Assembly (NCBI RefSeq): GCF_040954645.1
Contig: NC_092804.1
Span: 94,446,862-94,510,861, forward strand
From: Diabrotica undecimpunctata
Lineage: Eukaryota > Arthropoda > Insecta > Coleoptera > Chrysomelidae
Direction of reading: 5' to 3'
Length of the DNA stretch: 64,000 nt
The notes beneath the pieces are model-generated. The model was given only the letters and a program-made list of their open reading frames with translations. It made no database searches and was not told the origin of the DNA. The translations under genes were made by a program, and so were the position numbers. This document shows positions 11,641 to 23,829 of this stretch, in pieces (positions within the stretch are counted from its first letter, which is position 1; every line of letters starts with the position of its first letter).

Positions 11641-12238
11641 ATTTTTTGAGATATGATTGGATGTTTTCTCTTCATTGCATACTGAGACGCCCAAGTGGTA
11701 TTCTTCTGTGCTAACTTCCTTCCATACCAGTTTTACAAGTTTGACATCTTGGCGTCTATGCATGTGTACGATCTACCTTAAGCAATTTATTTTCCTAAAC
11801 AATATTGTTATAAGAGCTTTCTTTATTCAGTATGTGTTCTTCTTCTATACGGATTTGTAGCGATATGATAATGAGGTTAAAACAATTTTCCTATTATTTT
11901 CCTTTCAAATATTCGTAGTTCTTCCTTATCCGTTTTAGTCATTGTCCATGATTAGCATCTATGTATTAAAACAATTTTCCTATTATTTTCCTTTCAAATA
12001 TTCGTAGTTCTTCCTTATCCGTTTTAGTCATTGTCCATGATTAGCATCTATGTATTAAAATAGGTAAAAAGTTTAAATTATGATCTGTATTTCTTTAGTG
12101 GCATTGTTATTAACCGTGATTATTTATCTAAGATATTTAAAGTGTTCCATATTTACGAAATTGTAGTTGTTAACTTTAATATTTTATCAAGATCTATTAA
12201 ATTGGTCTCTTCTGTTGATTCGCTTGTATTTCTTCTTA
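11641..12238 (-). pseudogene. Degenerate LINE, copy B of the 8.6-9.7 kb sequence
   Basis: The stretch repeats 8,900-9,115 and 9,359-9,640 at high identity in the same orientation. It lacks the palindromic insert, so it preserves the empty site of that MITE. It contains an 89-bp tandem duplication at 11,876-12,053. At 12,238 it abuts a different degenerate coding fragment without a visible target duplication. Confidence 0.65.
11876..12053. repeat. Exact 89-bp tandem duplication
   Basis: The unit starting AACAATTTTCCTATTATTTT is repeated with a shift of exactly 89 bases and no differences that I can see. Copy A (9.3 kb) has one unit, so this duplication is recent. Confidence 0.9.
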
Positions 12239-12240
12239 GC

Positions 12241-13094
12241 TTGACGAATTCTTCTTTTTTCATTCTGTGAACTACTAGTGGGTTCATTTTAAGGAATTTT
12301 TTCATCACGTTTAGGTAATCATCAACGGTATATAAACGTTGTTGAAATTTTAGGGCATTTTCAAAATCTCCAAAATCACTACCATTGGGTAAAAGCTAAG
12401 ACTAGGAAAGAAATAGCGTAATGTAATTTTTTCAATGGTAGGATGAGTTTCCAAAATCATTTTCAGAATCAAAACTATTTTAATGCTGCGGTTTTGGCCG
12501 CCACAAGAGTCTGACCACAAAATTACATGTTTTGCAGAAGTAACATTTTCTTCAATGTGTTTCTTAAGACAAATGCCTACGTCCTGGGCTCCCCGACCAG
12601 CTTCACCTTCTATCCAAATATAACAATGACCTTTTTTATCCTTGGCGCTATGGATACCAAGGTTGTAAATACATAATTGACGCTTATAATATACAATATT
12701 TATTAGAATTCTCGAAAGGGGAAGAGTTTTTCTTTAAATCAAAACAAAAGGTTTCCACTTCTGGTTGATCGTTGCTTATCTTCATGTCAAGCTTTCTTTC
12801 TTCTTAGTACACATTTTTTCTTTTTTTAACGCTTAATTGTTCGTTATCTGCGCAATTTTTAATTTCTAATTCGAAACAATCACATCTACTACAAGTATCT
12901 TTTTTCAACTTTTTTCTTTGAAGATTAAATCGTGTTAAAAACATTTTTTTGTAAAACGAAAATTTAACAAGGCCATTGTCTGCTTCATCAATATACAATT
13001 CATACATTTTACTTAATGTTATGTCTTTTGTTGAAGTATTCTCTTTCTGTGTTAGCTCTTCTGTAATGTGACTATTATAGAAAAATTTAAGCAA
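12241..13094 (-). pseudogene. Relic of an insect 'WSDSCGGQNR' repeated protein (possible DUF7869-like)
   Basis: On the minus strand, two to three frames joined by small shifts encode: a Cys-bearing part (KKDTCSRCDCFELEIKNC); QPEVETFCFDL; YNLGIHSAKDKKGHCYIW; HVILWSDSCGGQNRSIKIVL; TIEKITLRY; then FENALKFQQRLYTVDDYLNV. I recognise this architecture from long, multi-copy insect proteins with an acidic SDxCGGQNRN motif. Their copy number and RNase H-like feel suggest a transposon origin, but I cannot verify the domain name. At least two frameshifts make it a pseudogene. It continues no further left than about 12,241, where a LINE relic begins. Confidence 0.5.
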
Positions 13095-14224
13095 TAACTA
13101 AAACTACTTCTTAACCTAAACGCCTCAACAAGTTGCCAACGTCACCATTGTTAACCACGTTTATGTACATAATAATATGTTGCCAAATATTCGATTTACA
13201 ATCATTAAAACGCTCGCAAGAGGCGCTTGGTCCAAAACTAATACACAAAAATTAGTCGCTTGCTCTAGTTATGCAAAATTCAAAATCCAAAATAAAAAGA
13301 AAGGTACCTATATTATAACGATTTCGTCGTAGTTGTAAATTAATAGGAGATAAAACCAAATGTAGAGCATATAGTGAAATCTGAATATTTTAGAATAACT
13401 ATATCGAGCGGGAACATTATTGATGAGCAAAAGGGAGACCCATCGCTGAGAAAGTGACAAAGCAATTGGCAAAAGCAAAGGGTATATACTAAAGTACCCA
13501 TACTCTAAAGCATAAGCAGGTCTTTTCGTACTCTTTTAGTAAGTGACAGATTCGACCGTTACTTGATGGAAATTCATTTTATCTAACAATTAAACAGGTA
13601 TGCGTTTACACGTCATATTTTGTAACTGAATAAGTTGAGGAGGGGATAACTGTTTGTCTCAAGTTGGTCATTCAGAATTATGTCTGTATTTTTTAATTTG
13701 CTAATTTCCATAGATTCTAATATTCATGGTATCTACAGATAGCTTAAGGCCTTTATTATAAATACACTTTTTTAGTAATAAAAATATATAAATAGAACCT
13801 AGAATACGCCTGTAAAAGTATGTAACCTTTGATCTCTGGGATAAACCCATCTCCTGAACAATGGTGCCGATATATGTAGGTAAAATTTTCTACACCTATT
13901 TTAACCTGTTTATTTCCTCATTATCAATATATATGAGTTGTAACCGATACCACAAACTCATTTACTTATAGAGTCTATATATTGACTATAGTTATTACTA
14001 TACAAATCTGACTCGAAATATCGTCTTAAAATAACAGCAACAGAAAAGTGAAAGATTAGTCATTTTGTATGAAGGTTAAAGTAGAAGCGTTCACGAAAAT
14101 TGAAGTACTAATAAGACCACCGCAATCGGGCGTACCCTGGGTAATAAACAATTAAGTAATCGTTAATTCTTAAATGACCCGTTCAATATGTTTTTTGTCA
14201 AATCGGTCCTTTTTAGGACCAACT
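13095..14224. other. No recognisable gene
   Basis: AT-rich and apparently unique; no reading frame with a motif. Confidence 0.35.
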
Positions 14225-15249
14225 ATTCTAATTTTTTCAAGAAATTGGACACGGTTGACAGAAGCTTAGACTACTATTCTTTATTCCACAGAACTCAGGT
14301 TATAATACCCACTTATAGTGAGAACACCATTATGAGTAGCAATCTTCTAATATCTCTATTGCAGGATTATAGGGAAGCCACAGCAATATACACGGACGCA
14401 TCAAAAACAACAGAAGGGACGGGATGCGCATACTTTTTACCTGCTACAAACGTAGATTTCAAGTATAAACTACCATATGAATTTTCAATCTTTTCAGCGG
14501 AATCAATAGCTATACTTGAAGCTCTAAAATATGTTAAAAACACCTGTAATAGACATATCTTAATTCTGTCAGATTGCCTTTCAGTTTTGCAGAGCATAAA
14601 AAACATTGAATTACCCTCAACATTTAGCAACCCCTACATATTTGAAATAAAAGACCGATTGTATCATTTATCATCGACTGGAGTCAACATAAAATTTATT
14701 TGGGTCAAAGCACATATTGGTCTCAAACACAATAAATATGTAGATCACTTGGCTAAAATGAGTGTAACAACTGGCTCTACGTTGAAATATATGCTTAACA
14801 CATCAGATGTTACTACGATTTTCAAAAAAAATCAGCAACTTAGATGGAAAGAGCAATGGAAACATTACTGTTCTACAAACTCTAAAAGGTATACCTCTTT
14901 ACAACCAACTCTACCTCAAACAACCTGGTTTCAGAATTTCAAAGCTCCTCGTAAATATATTACTACTATAAATCGAATACGCTTTGGACATGCATGCTAC
15001 CCATGCCATTTATTTAAAATTAAAGTCATCGATGATGATAGTTGCAAACATTGCGGCAAGCTAGGTGACCTCGACCACATCTTCTTTGAATGTCCTAAAT
15101 TTATTCAGCATTCAAACTCCCTGTATACAAAATTAACTAAATGCAATACATACGCTCCATATAATATACAGTCTTTGTTAGCCATAGGTTCTGTAACAAT
15201 ATATAATTTAATTATAGAATTTTTGTCAGACACATCCATAGCTTTATAA
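14188..15249 (+). CDS. LINE ORF2 C-terminus: RNase H plus zinc-binding tail (partial)
   Basis: An uninterrupted frame. RNase H residues are visible in order: AIYTDASKT (first Asp), FSAESIAILEAL (Glu), LILSDCLSVLQS (second Asp), then FIWVKAHIGLKHNKYVDHLA (third acidic region). The C-terminus has the cysteine/histidine cluster CKHCGKLGDLDHIFFECPKF found at the end of I, R1 and related LINE ORF2 proteins. The true element likely begins at about 14,234, so the first codons are host flank. RT and endonuclease are missing, so it cannot act alone. No stop interrupts it, which implies a fairly recent insertion. Confidence 0.75.
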   Translation: MFFVKSVLFRTNYSNFFKKLDTVDRSLDYYSLFHRTQVIIPTYSENTIMSSNLLISLLQDYREATAIYTDASKTTEGTGCAYFLPATNVDFKYKLPYEFSIFSAESIAILEALKYVKNTCNRHILILSDCLSVLQSIKNIELPSTFSNPYIFEIKDRLYHLSSTGVNIKFIWVKAHIGLKHNKYVDHLAKMSVTTGSTLKYMLNTSDVTTIFKKNQQLRWKEQWKHYCSTNSKRYTSLQPTLPQTTWFQNFKAPRKYITTINRIRFGHACYPCHLFKIKVIDDDSCKHCGKLGDLDHIFFECPKFIQHSNSLYTKLTKCNTYAPYNIQSLLAIGSVTIYNLIIEFLSDTSIAL

Positions 15250-15595
15250 ATCTGGTACTCGTTCATGAAAATTTTCATGAGCGTGTATAGGATTAGACTT
15301 GTACCCTTTGTTTATCCTATATGTAACAATACCTTATCCGTAGTCCAGTATTGTTTGTCTGTTAAAATAAATGTCTTGACGGACCCCTAGACGAGAAGCG
15401 AGTGTCCTTGTATTTTCCTTCGACGTGTTCTTCTATTAATTATTCGTCTATTTCGTTTTAGGGATATCGCTGTGCATTTGTCTGAGAGAAATAATCTGTA
15501 CTTAACTGTCTATACTTTTTTAAGGAATATATTATAACCTTTCGAGACTGGCTGAATGACGAAAGTCAATGCCACAAAAAAAAAAAAAAAAAAAA
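14234..15595 (+). mobile_element. 5'-truncated I-like LINE with RNase H, poly(A) tail, 9-bp TSD
   Basis: ATTCTAATT precedes the element (14,225-14,233) and recurs after a run of about 23 A (15,596-15,604). The insert holds the end of ORF2 with RNase H and a 3' UTR of about 340 bp. That UTR contains CTTGACGGACCCCTAGACGA, which closely resembles CTTGATGGGTCCCTAGACAA in the LINE ending at 54.5 kb, so the two families are related. The duplication is short and AT-rich, so the 5' edge is moderately certain. Confidence 0.65.
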
Positions 15596-15779
15596 ATTCT
15601 AATTATGTGTAAAAATATTAAGAGTATATCTAGAGATAAAGACACTCCACTTTACATATGCGCTTAACAAAATGCAGGAAGCACATAGATGGCCAATCCT
15701 ATGGTATTTGGTATTAAGCTAATCGCTGAAAATTACATATTAAATGCAGGCAAAGAAGCAAAGAAACACTTATAATGAG

Positions 15780-16260
15780 AGAAAACAAAACCAGTCAGCT
15801 AAGAGAACCTTTCAACGATGTTGAGCTTAGATCCGCTATCCACGTATATAATGAACAATATTACGGCTCCTGGCTGAGGATCTGAGCACAAAACTAACTA
15901 TAAAATTTGAACTAAAAATACAACAATGGCTAATATCCAAAGTCTTTAGACAAGCAAAGCAAAGACAAAGTTGTTGCCTTGCTTAAACCTGGCAAAAACT
16001 CCAACGACCACAAAAGCTATCGGCCAATATATCTATTTATTTTGTCAGCTATACAGAATACTTCTGTACATGATCCTTAATATAAACCGATAATAGAAGA
16101 AAAACTCAAATTAAAAGACAAAAGTGGCTATATATGACAGGTTAGATCATATATGTCACAAATACTAAATCTTGCCCAACACAGCGAAGAGAAGTACGAA
16201 AAATATCAGGTATGAGGAGTGGTATTTGTTAATCTAAATGCCGCTTATAAATAGTTATTT
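15780..16260 (+). pseudogene. Degenerate LINE reverse transcriptase fragment
   Basis: Across stops and shifts the translation keeps KVVALLKPGKNSNDHKSYRP, the strongly conserved 'iPiPKpgK-p---ksYRPIsLl' block of LINE RTs. Further on come SYMSQILNLAQHSEEKYE and VVFVNLNAAY, corresponding to the RT motif A region (vFvDl-aAyD) with the catalytic Asp changed to Asn. Old and inactive; clade probably CR1/Jockey-like but unresolved. Confidence 0.55.
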
Positions 16261-17580
16261 AAATAACTTATAAAATATTTAGTTATAAATTAGTCAGCCA
16301 AATTCAGGGAATATTAAGACTCACATCCACACATAAGCTCTACAATATCGTAGCTATCAATCCACCTAATATCCGAAGATAAGTAGCTAGAGAGCAAAAA
16401 AAACAAAGTCCAAATTCGTGACATCCACTCCACGAATACCAGCCCATTTTATGACTAGAATCAAGGAAAAACTGGCTATATCAACACATCTGCAAGATAT
16501 ACAAACAAAAATAAGCTGCTCCTCGCCATCTGATCCCTCGAACGGAACTTCCTTATGGTAGTTATCTTCCTTAAATCTGCCAGGAGGACTCTTGCCTGCA
16601 AACACCGGTTAACTTGTGTGCATGTGGGGTGGTACAAGACTTATCACACTTTCTTAGTTAACTTTACCGTTCAAATCGCTCTTTTTGAAGGGACAAGATT
16701 TATTTATGTGAACTGAACACGTAAAGTACAGTCAGTAAGCTACTACTTATAAAGATCATTGCTAATTTGACACTAACTCCACTTATATTGATTACATATT
16801 ACCCCTAAATACGAGATAAAACATTCAGAAATATGTAATATTGGTGAAGTGGTATAATTCATGTTAGAAAAATTAATCATTCTTCCCTTTTTTGTGCACT
16901 ACTACCCATTTTAACAAAAAAATATCTACTCGTATTTTAGCACTTAAATATTTATTTTGAGATAACCTTCTATTCAGAATTAAAAAATAGAATAATAAGA
17001 AATAGAATCCAGAAAAAAATAAAATAATAAAATAGAAGAAATAAAATAATAAAAAAGCTGTATATAAGATATCATGAAACAATGGATCAAATAAAAGAAG
17101 TTCTTATTAACCTGATTCTTAACTAAAACGTATAAAGACATACTCACGTTAACAAAATACATTAGGAAATTTTCGCATATGAAAAAACACATCCAACTTG
17201 GTAATGAAATCCTTTTGTATCTATAAATCTATTTTTAGAAAAGCACGTACCTACCAAAAACAGGTATTTGGTAGTACACATATCTGTTACATACTGTAAT
17301 GCGTATGAATGATAACAAAAGTAAGGAGTCTATATGAACCGTTTAGAATACAAGCTGGAAATAAACGGCTTAATCCCATAGTTGCCAAACTATCACAGCT
17401 TACTTAAACCGATATACGTATGGTTCCAATATACACGGAACAAGATCTGAACGACCCCTATAATATATACACGTGAACTAAGCGATATACATTCATGATA
17501 CAGCGGTACTTAAGGGCTCCACAAAATTTTTAAAAATTGTGAAACTATACATGTTGACGAATCGACAGAGCCAATATTAT
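16261..17580. other. No recognisable gene
   Basis: AT-rich DNA with purine- or pyrimidine-skewed tracts near 16,960-17,060. Nothing with a family motif. Confidence 0.35.
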
Positions 17581-17586
17581 GGAATG

Positions 17587-17634
17587 GTCAAGTGAGCTCC
17601 GTATATCGGTGGCCACTTGACCACGGAGCTCACT
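17587..17634. repeat. Inverted repeat (16-bp arms)
   Basis: GGTCAAGTGAGCTCCGT and its near-inverse ACGGAGCTCACTTGAAC face each other across about 15 nt. They lie just left of an (AT)n tract, and GGAGTCCACTT follows. A hairpin of unknown role. Confidence 0.6.
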
Positions 17635-17676
17635 TGAACCTGAATTTTAACATGGGCGGAGTCCACTTTATGCCGT

Positions 17677-17680
<4 letters not shown>

Positions 17681-17766
<86 letters not shown>
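17681..17766. repeat. (AT)n microsatellite
   Basis: Uninterrupted AT dinucleotides. Confidence 0.97.
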
Positions 17767-17768
<2 letters not shown>

Positions 17769-19465
17769 TGTTATGATGTATTGTTTGTTTGAATGATGAG
17801 CAATGAGTATTTTAATAATATAGGGTTTTTATCGCGGTTCTCAAAGAATTAGTTTGTAAGTACTTTTTTAAATTATCTTTATTATAACTATTATGAAACA
17901 CACATATATATCTAACCTAGCCAATGTAAATTTAAAATACACTATCTTTTAATTGATATTCTTATAAAACTAATTAAATTCTATAGACAATGTAAAATTT
18001 AAACAAACTATCTTCAAAATTGAAATTGTTATGACACTAACTAAATTATATTAACAAAATTTTGTACCTTTCTTTCACTGAATGCCTAAATGAACTGTTT
18101 TCCACTATATAGATTCTAATCACCACTGAATGTCTTCGTACTTCGGTTATCCTTGTTTTTGTGAAATTACTTTTTCCAATTATCAGCTTCTACCAATTTA
18201 AGATATATTTTTCTTCACCAGCATTTATAAACCACCAAGCAAACCAGCAAACAGCATTTATATTTATTCTTCTTTTCAATATACCAATATCCAATTATTA
18301 TAAGTTGATTTATACTAATTATATTAAACAATTGGACTATTTGTAACTGATTGACTGACTCCAACTAACTTTCATATTTCTTACCAAACTTTCTGACTGA
18401 CTTTCATAGTAAAAACTGCCATCTTGAATCCAAATCACGGGTATTTATATCTTTTCAATCTTCCAGAACCATCTGGTAAGAAGTCATGTTCGATTTAGTT
18501 CTATTTCTTCTATATGGATGTTCTCGAAAAAAATATATGTTGGATCCACAGACATCACCATTATTTCCAGAATGTTCGACCGTCAACAAAGGTCAAATTC
18601 TGCATTCTGGAGAATTCTTTAATTTTCTATTGATAATTTTGTTTACATTTAGGCTTTTCAGATCAGAATATATAATTAAATTAGTAACTTAACATTCTAA
18701 TTTAATAAACTACACATTTTAAACAACTATAACCCCACTTATATTCGTAAAAATTCTTAAACGTCACTTCAGAGTATGTATATCTGGTTGCCTAGTCACA
18801 TGGCTCACTTAAATATATCTACAACATCATAATTACTAAAAAAATACTTTTTATATGCTAATTTCTTAAAAATGCCCTCACATAAATATATTTTTATTAA
18901 ATTCTCTAGTATATAACTTCTTAAAATAACCAAATACTTGTTATATCTAAAATTATCTAGTATATAACTTATAAACTATTTTCTATAAACCCCAATCGTA
19001 TCAATACCCCAAAATAATATTTAAAATAAATAATTTACTTATTATTTCTTTAAATATTAATTTTCTCATACCTTATTAAATTTAATAAATTAATAATTCA
19101 ATTTTTTTTTATTTAAAATGTGTTCTATTAAATACATCCCTGTTCGCTGTCTATGTCAAACTGTCATGTCAAATAAAGCAATGGAGGCTATTATATGAGA
19201 AAATAAACATAATCATATATTATTGTGTTATGTTTATTTATAGACAAAACCTATGAATTATTTCCATTCAACAGGCTTTCATCCATATGAATTGGTAAGT
19301 TTTACACTTTATTATATTAGAAAGACATTTTTAGCAAATTATTTATAGAATCTATTTAGTATCTAACCCCAAATTATGATTTTTAGGGTACAAAATAATT
19401 TCCATATGTACAAGACAACAAGTATGATGTCAAATTGATTCAAAATAATGAAATCTACCATCTAT
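17767..19465. other. AT-rich, possible LTR sequence of a gypsy relic, no gene
   Basis: TGTTATGATG near 17,770 and CATCATAAT near 18,826 could be the ends of a long LTR belonging to the minus-strand gypsy relic at 19.5-20.7 kb. I find no second LTR, primer site or polypurine tract, so this is only a possibility. The word TCTATAAACCCCAATCGTAT occurs at about 18,982 and again at about 20,757. Confidence 0.3.
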
Positions 19466-20740
19466 TTAACAAATCAAGTCTATTGAATAAAATGGATATA
19501 TCAGTAAGCTGTTAGTGTTTTTATAATTAGTGTTAAGTTTATAATATATTACTTCTTTTTGAAAAAATGTACATTTTTCTTGATTTATTTTAAGTCCAAC
19601 TTTATCTAATCTGTTTATTATAATTTTTAGGTGTTTCTCATGATCTTCAGCCGTTTTAGAAAAAATTAATATATCACCAATGTAGTGAATTACAAAATGT
19701 TCATATTGATCCAAAATATCATGAAGACATCTACATAGAACACTGCAAGATGATTGAAGTCCAAATGGTACTACTTTGAATTGATATACTACTCCATCTA
19801 TCTGAAATCCTGTATACTGTCTACTTTTTCTTTCTAGAGGTATTAACCAGAAACTATGCTGTAAATTGATTTTAGTGAAAAATGACATTCCTGTAATTCT
19901 TCCTAGTATTCCATCTTCTAACATATTATTAATCGTTCTGTTTACTTCTTCTCTGTATTTATATGGTATTGGGTATGATTTTGTTTTAAAATCTTTTTCT
20001 TCTTTAACTTTTATACTATGGATATAATTTTGTGCAATTCTATTTTCTTTATTGACAAGTCCCTTGTGTTGCTGCAATATGGAAACGACTATTGATTTAT
20101 ATTCTTCAGGGCAATATAAAACTTTCATCATATCTTCTTCTTTACAAATAACATTATTCTTCATTATGTACTCATTATTCCTTGCTTCCAATTTTACGCA
20201 CTCCACCTCGTAGGCATCCATCTGCTTAAAATTTCCATTCCTTAAATATTCACTACAATAATTATTCTTTACATTCTTTTGGGACATATCCCTATCATCA
20301 AAATACATTTCTTCTTCATAAACATCATTATTTTCTTTTAATAATATCAACTCTTATTCCTTCTTCCACCTCATCTTTCTGCATAAATTTAATTATTTGC
20401 CCTTCCAAAGTTACCATTTTTCTTCAAAATCTATCTTTACTTTCTTCTTTTCCAATTCATCATTTCCCATTAATATATCAACACATAAATCCTTGACAAT
20501 AAATCCTTGCATATTAATTTCTTTATTAAGAATATTAAAACTTCTTATTATTTGCACCAACAATTTTAATTTTTGGAATCTTTATTATATCTGATAGTTT
20601 TAATGTATTAAAAATAAAATTCTCCGAGACTAAAGTACTTTCTGAACCAGTATCTATCATAATTTTAATCATTTTATTTTTGGCCAAAGCATTTATATAA
20701 ATTAAATTAATAGATTCAATAATTTTCTCTTCATTTTTTA
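19466..20740 (-). pseudogene. Ty3/gypsy protease-RT relic
   Basis: Minus strand. At about 20,660 an aspartic protease signature reads MIDTGSESTLVS, and frames change after it. The 294-codon ORF then carries the N-terminal RT approach (SIKVKEEKDF, SYPIPYKYREEVNRTINNML), INLQHSFWLIPLERKSRQYT (motif A region) and FKVVPFGLQSSCSVLC (motif B). The catalytic motif has changed to HYIGDILIFSK, where gypsy elements have YIDD. Sequence between GRI and TGMS is deleted, removing the start of the RT palm. RNase H and integrase are absent. Clearly non-functional. Confidence 0.75.
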
Positions 20741-20777
20741 TAAGGAGATATATTTTCTATAAACCCCAATCGTATCA

Positions 20778-20905
<128 letters not shown>

Positions 20906-20929
20906 ATATATATACAAAAGGAACATTTT

Positions 20930-21065
20930 TATTCTCGAGAGAGGAAGAGAGAGAAAATATATCTTCTGTCTCTCTCGTACTCATTATCTTACATATGTAA
21001 TGATTTCACCGATTCACTCCCGTACAAATTTCCAACGTGGAGCGCGCGTGTAGAAGTATAACTTC
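20930..21065 (-). mobile_element. Truncated end of the GAAGTTATACTTC element family
   Basis: Read inverted, the end GAAGTTATACTTCTACACGC is followed by GGAAATTTGTACGGGAGTG and CATTACATATGTAA, then AG-rich sequence. This is the same order as the left end of the 6,211-6,824 element. Only this end is present. It abuts the long-TIR element that starts at 21,066. Confidence 0.55.
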
Positions 21066-21487
21066 AACAATGATTGGCGCATCACCTACTGACCGGGAGC
21101 GTAACTATAAATATACATGGCGCTAAATTCAAAAGTTTAGTAATATTACCTAGGATTGTGAACTCATTTTAAAGTAAAGGAAAATCGATATAATCCTAAA
21201 ATAACAAGAAAAATCCTTATCATATACCATAATAAATATTTTTCGTATACTTTTTGGGTTTTCTTGTTATGTTGAGACTATATTTATTTTCCATTACATT
21301 AAAATGTCAAAGTGATTAAAAAAATTAAAGAATAAAATATAGAATAAAATCTTTATTTATAAAAATGTTACAAGAAATGTTATATGTGTTAAAAGAAATA
21401 TTAATAATACAAGCCAAGTTTAGTATAATTTAGTTTTCTTAATGTTGTGACAACAACTGGTCAGTATTTAAATAATTGTTTTGTCAA
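21066..21487 (+). repeat. Left arm of long inverted repeat
   Basis: Inverse match to 24,023-24,443. It includes the shared words TAGTAATATTACCTAG and GTATACTTTTTGGGTTTT, so the match is continuous and not a short chance palindrome. Confidence 0.85.
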
Positions 21488-21594
21488 TCTTTTTTTTTTA
21501 TTTAAACGCAGCCGCATCAACCATATTGGTTATTAACGGATGAATTTAATACAAACAATAATGATTACAAATAACAAATAAATAATATACTTAT

Positions 21595-22850
21595 ATGTGG
21601 TTCAATATGTTACAGTCTCTTAAAAATTTCACAATATTTTCACTGGTACACTCACTAAAAATGTCCCTTATAACTGATGGAATTTTATTAGTTAGTCTTT
21701 CAGCACTATATTTGGGTCACTCCGTTAATACGTGTTTCACTGTTAACGGCACGTCACAACTCGTACATTTTGGTTGAGGTTCTTTCTTCATGAGATATTC
21801 ATGTGTGAGTTTGCTGTGTCCTAATCGGAGCCTGGTTAATACAACCTGAAGGAAACGGCTAGGGGCGTTGTTAGTCCATCGTCCAAAATTTGGTTTAATT
21901 TCTTTTAACTTTGAGGATTTTTCTTCCCAACATTTAGTCCAATTACATATCAGCTCTTGTTTAAAGTACGGATTGAGATCTTTTGCTAATGGTTTTATTG
22001 TCGGTCTGATATTTGGGGAATTTGCTATTTCCCGAGCATTTTTATCAGCTAGTTCGTTTCCTTTAATGCCTATATGTGATGGTACCCACACGAAGACTAA
22101 TGTTTTGTTTTCCAGCTGCTGCATCTTGTTTTTAATTAATTTAGCTATCGGGTTGCAAGTGTACATTTTTGATGGTATATGAAGGGAAAAGATAACCAAA
22201 CCGTTGAGCTTCTCCGTCGTATAAGACTGACTTGGGCAGCCTTCGGCAAGCTGAACCATATTTTCAAATCGTCTGATATACCAATATGCCTTAAAAGAAA
22301 AACGTTTAATCAGTGTGTTTTGCCAGTGTTAACTTACGGTGCCGAAACGTTGACCATGACAAGGAGAACAGTTCAAAAGATCCGTGTGTGTCAAAGGGCG
22401 ATGGAGCGTGCTATGTTGGGCGTTTCACTACGAGACAAGATCCCAAATCGCCAGCTACGACAAAGAACAGGAGTGGCTAATGCAGTAGAGAGAGTAGCAA
22501 CACTGAAATGGAACTGGGCAGGTCACGTGGCTCGAATGACAGATAATAGATGGACAAAGCGGATACTGGAATGGAGACCAAGAGATGATGCCTACCGAAG
22601 CAGAGGTCGTCCACCAACACGTTGGACTGACGATCTAAAACGTTGTCATAGGAATTGGATGCAAGAGGCACAAGATCGAAATAGATGGAAAATTATGAGG
22701 GAGATCTATGTCCAGCAGTGGATAAGCGAAGATTGAATGATGATGAAGGGAATTGATTGAGTCAGTAATAATAAGGAATTTATCTGGTTTGACTGTTTGT
22801 ATGTGAATTAGAGCTCTGTATAATTGTGTAAGAAATCAAAACATAAACAA
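21595..22850 (-). pseudogene. LINE ORF2 RNase H region, split by an RTE insertion
   Basis: Minus strand. Sequence at about 22,840-22,753 encodes IQTVKPDKFLIITDSINSL (the RNase H second-Asp segment). After the inserted RTE (22,189-22,743) it resumes with YTCNPIAKLIKNKMQQLENK, LVFVWVPSHIGIKGNELADK (the third acidic site) and THEYLMKKEPQPKCTSCD plus VKHVLTE (C-terminal Cys/His cluster). This is the I-like class, similar in layout to the 57-62 kb LINE. 5'-truncated and shifted in places, therefore inactive. Confidence 0.75.
22189..22743 (+). mobile_element. 5'-truncated RTE-like LINE 3' end with (ATG)n tail
   Basis: TGAAGGGAA stands at 22,180-22,188 and again at 22,744-22,752, flanking the insert, and the RNase H frame of the host LINE is cut exactly there. 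The insert encodes IRLTWAAFGKL, VLPVLTYGAETLTMTRRTVQ, NWAGHVARMTDNRWTKRILE, RGRPPTRWTDDLKR and ends VQQWISED. This is the standard post-RT region of RTE/BovB-like LINEs. It finishes in a short ATGATG tail typical of that clade. The protein frame is open, so the insertion is fairly young. Confidence 0.82.
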
Positions 22851-22859
22851 AATTCCTAC

Positions 22860-23317
22860 TTTAAAAAAGCGGCAACACTTTATACACTTTTGCCATACGC
22901 TTAATTGTCAATAAAATTTGAAGTATTTCTGTATCAGTTGCGTACAATTGTCAAATATATTTAATTAAAATTATTATTTTGTGGAATATTAGACTTAAAG
23001 AGTTATTTCATAAAATTTATATTATTAATAATAACAAATGTTTTTGATTATTTAATCAATATAATTCTAAAATTTCCAATATAATGATGATTACATTTTT
23101 CTGATTATTACACCATGTTGACGCCTATGAAAGATAGGGTAGTTCTGTATGGGTTTCGTATTATTAGCTGTGTTAGGAAAATTTGAACTCTAAGGTTGAT
23201 AGGTCACTTTGTATAAATCGTGACGTGCAAGTGTTTTACTTGAATTAATGACAATTTCAAGGTTTTCCCGAAGTGGATGCTTTGAAATGTACCACCAGGC
23301 GTCGCCCACTTTGCAGT
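22860..23317. other. No recognisable gene
   Basis: AT-rich interior of the long-TIR element; no motif. Confidence 0.35.
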
Positions 23318-23480
23318 TCCTCGCGAATACATCCAAGCACACGTGCTCTTAGACAATATTAATGTAAACAAACGTAAACAAAATAGAACCTTACGAATTA
23401 CCGACAATCAATATTTATTTATTTACACCATACAATATATTGATAACAAATAATAAAATTATTTATTGTGCAAAATATAT
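23318..23480 (-). repeat. Non-autonomous repeat family X, partial copy 2
   Basis: CCAAGCACACGTGCTCTTAG through AATTACCGACAATCAATATT matches 27,620-27,770 in the same plus-strand sense. Similarity decays after about 23,470. Confidence 0.55.
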
Positions 23481-23829
23481 ATTTTGAGGAAATAAATTCC
23501 ACAAAATTAAGAAGTCACCTGTCAATCAGAAAATGTTTTAGGGAATACCATAGATAAAATTACACCTAGATTAGTAACAGGGATAGCCAAGGTCAAATCA
23601 AGTTCGGATTTCGCACCCATTCGTTTGGTGGCGCTGCTAGTCACGTTCCTGCGCGGAGGGAGTGTGCTGTGTTCAATTCAAAGTTGAGTTTAGACAAATA
23701 CGGCGCCATATTTGTATTTGTTTTATTTTTTATATAAGTAGTGCAAAAAGGTACAATTTTAGACGATTTTTTATTATGGCATCGAACACATTATATGGAA
23801 TACCAATGGAAAAACGAAGAAATTAACAA

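Noticed and set aside
17770..18833. Full-length LTR between TGTTATGATG and CATCATAAT
   Set aside because: Ends do not form a clean TG...CA pair, no second LTR, and no adjacent polypurine tract.
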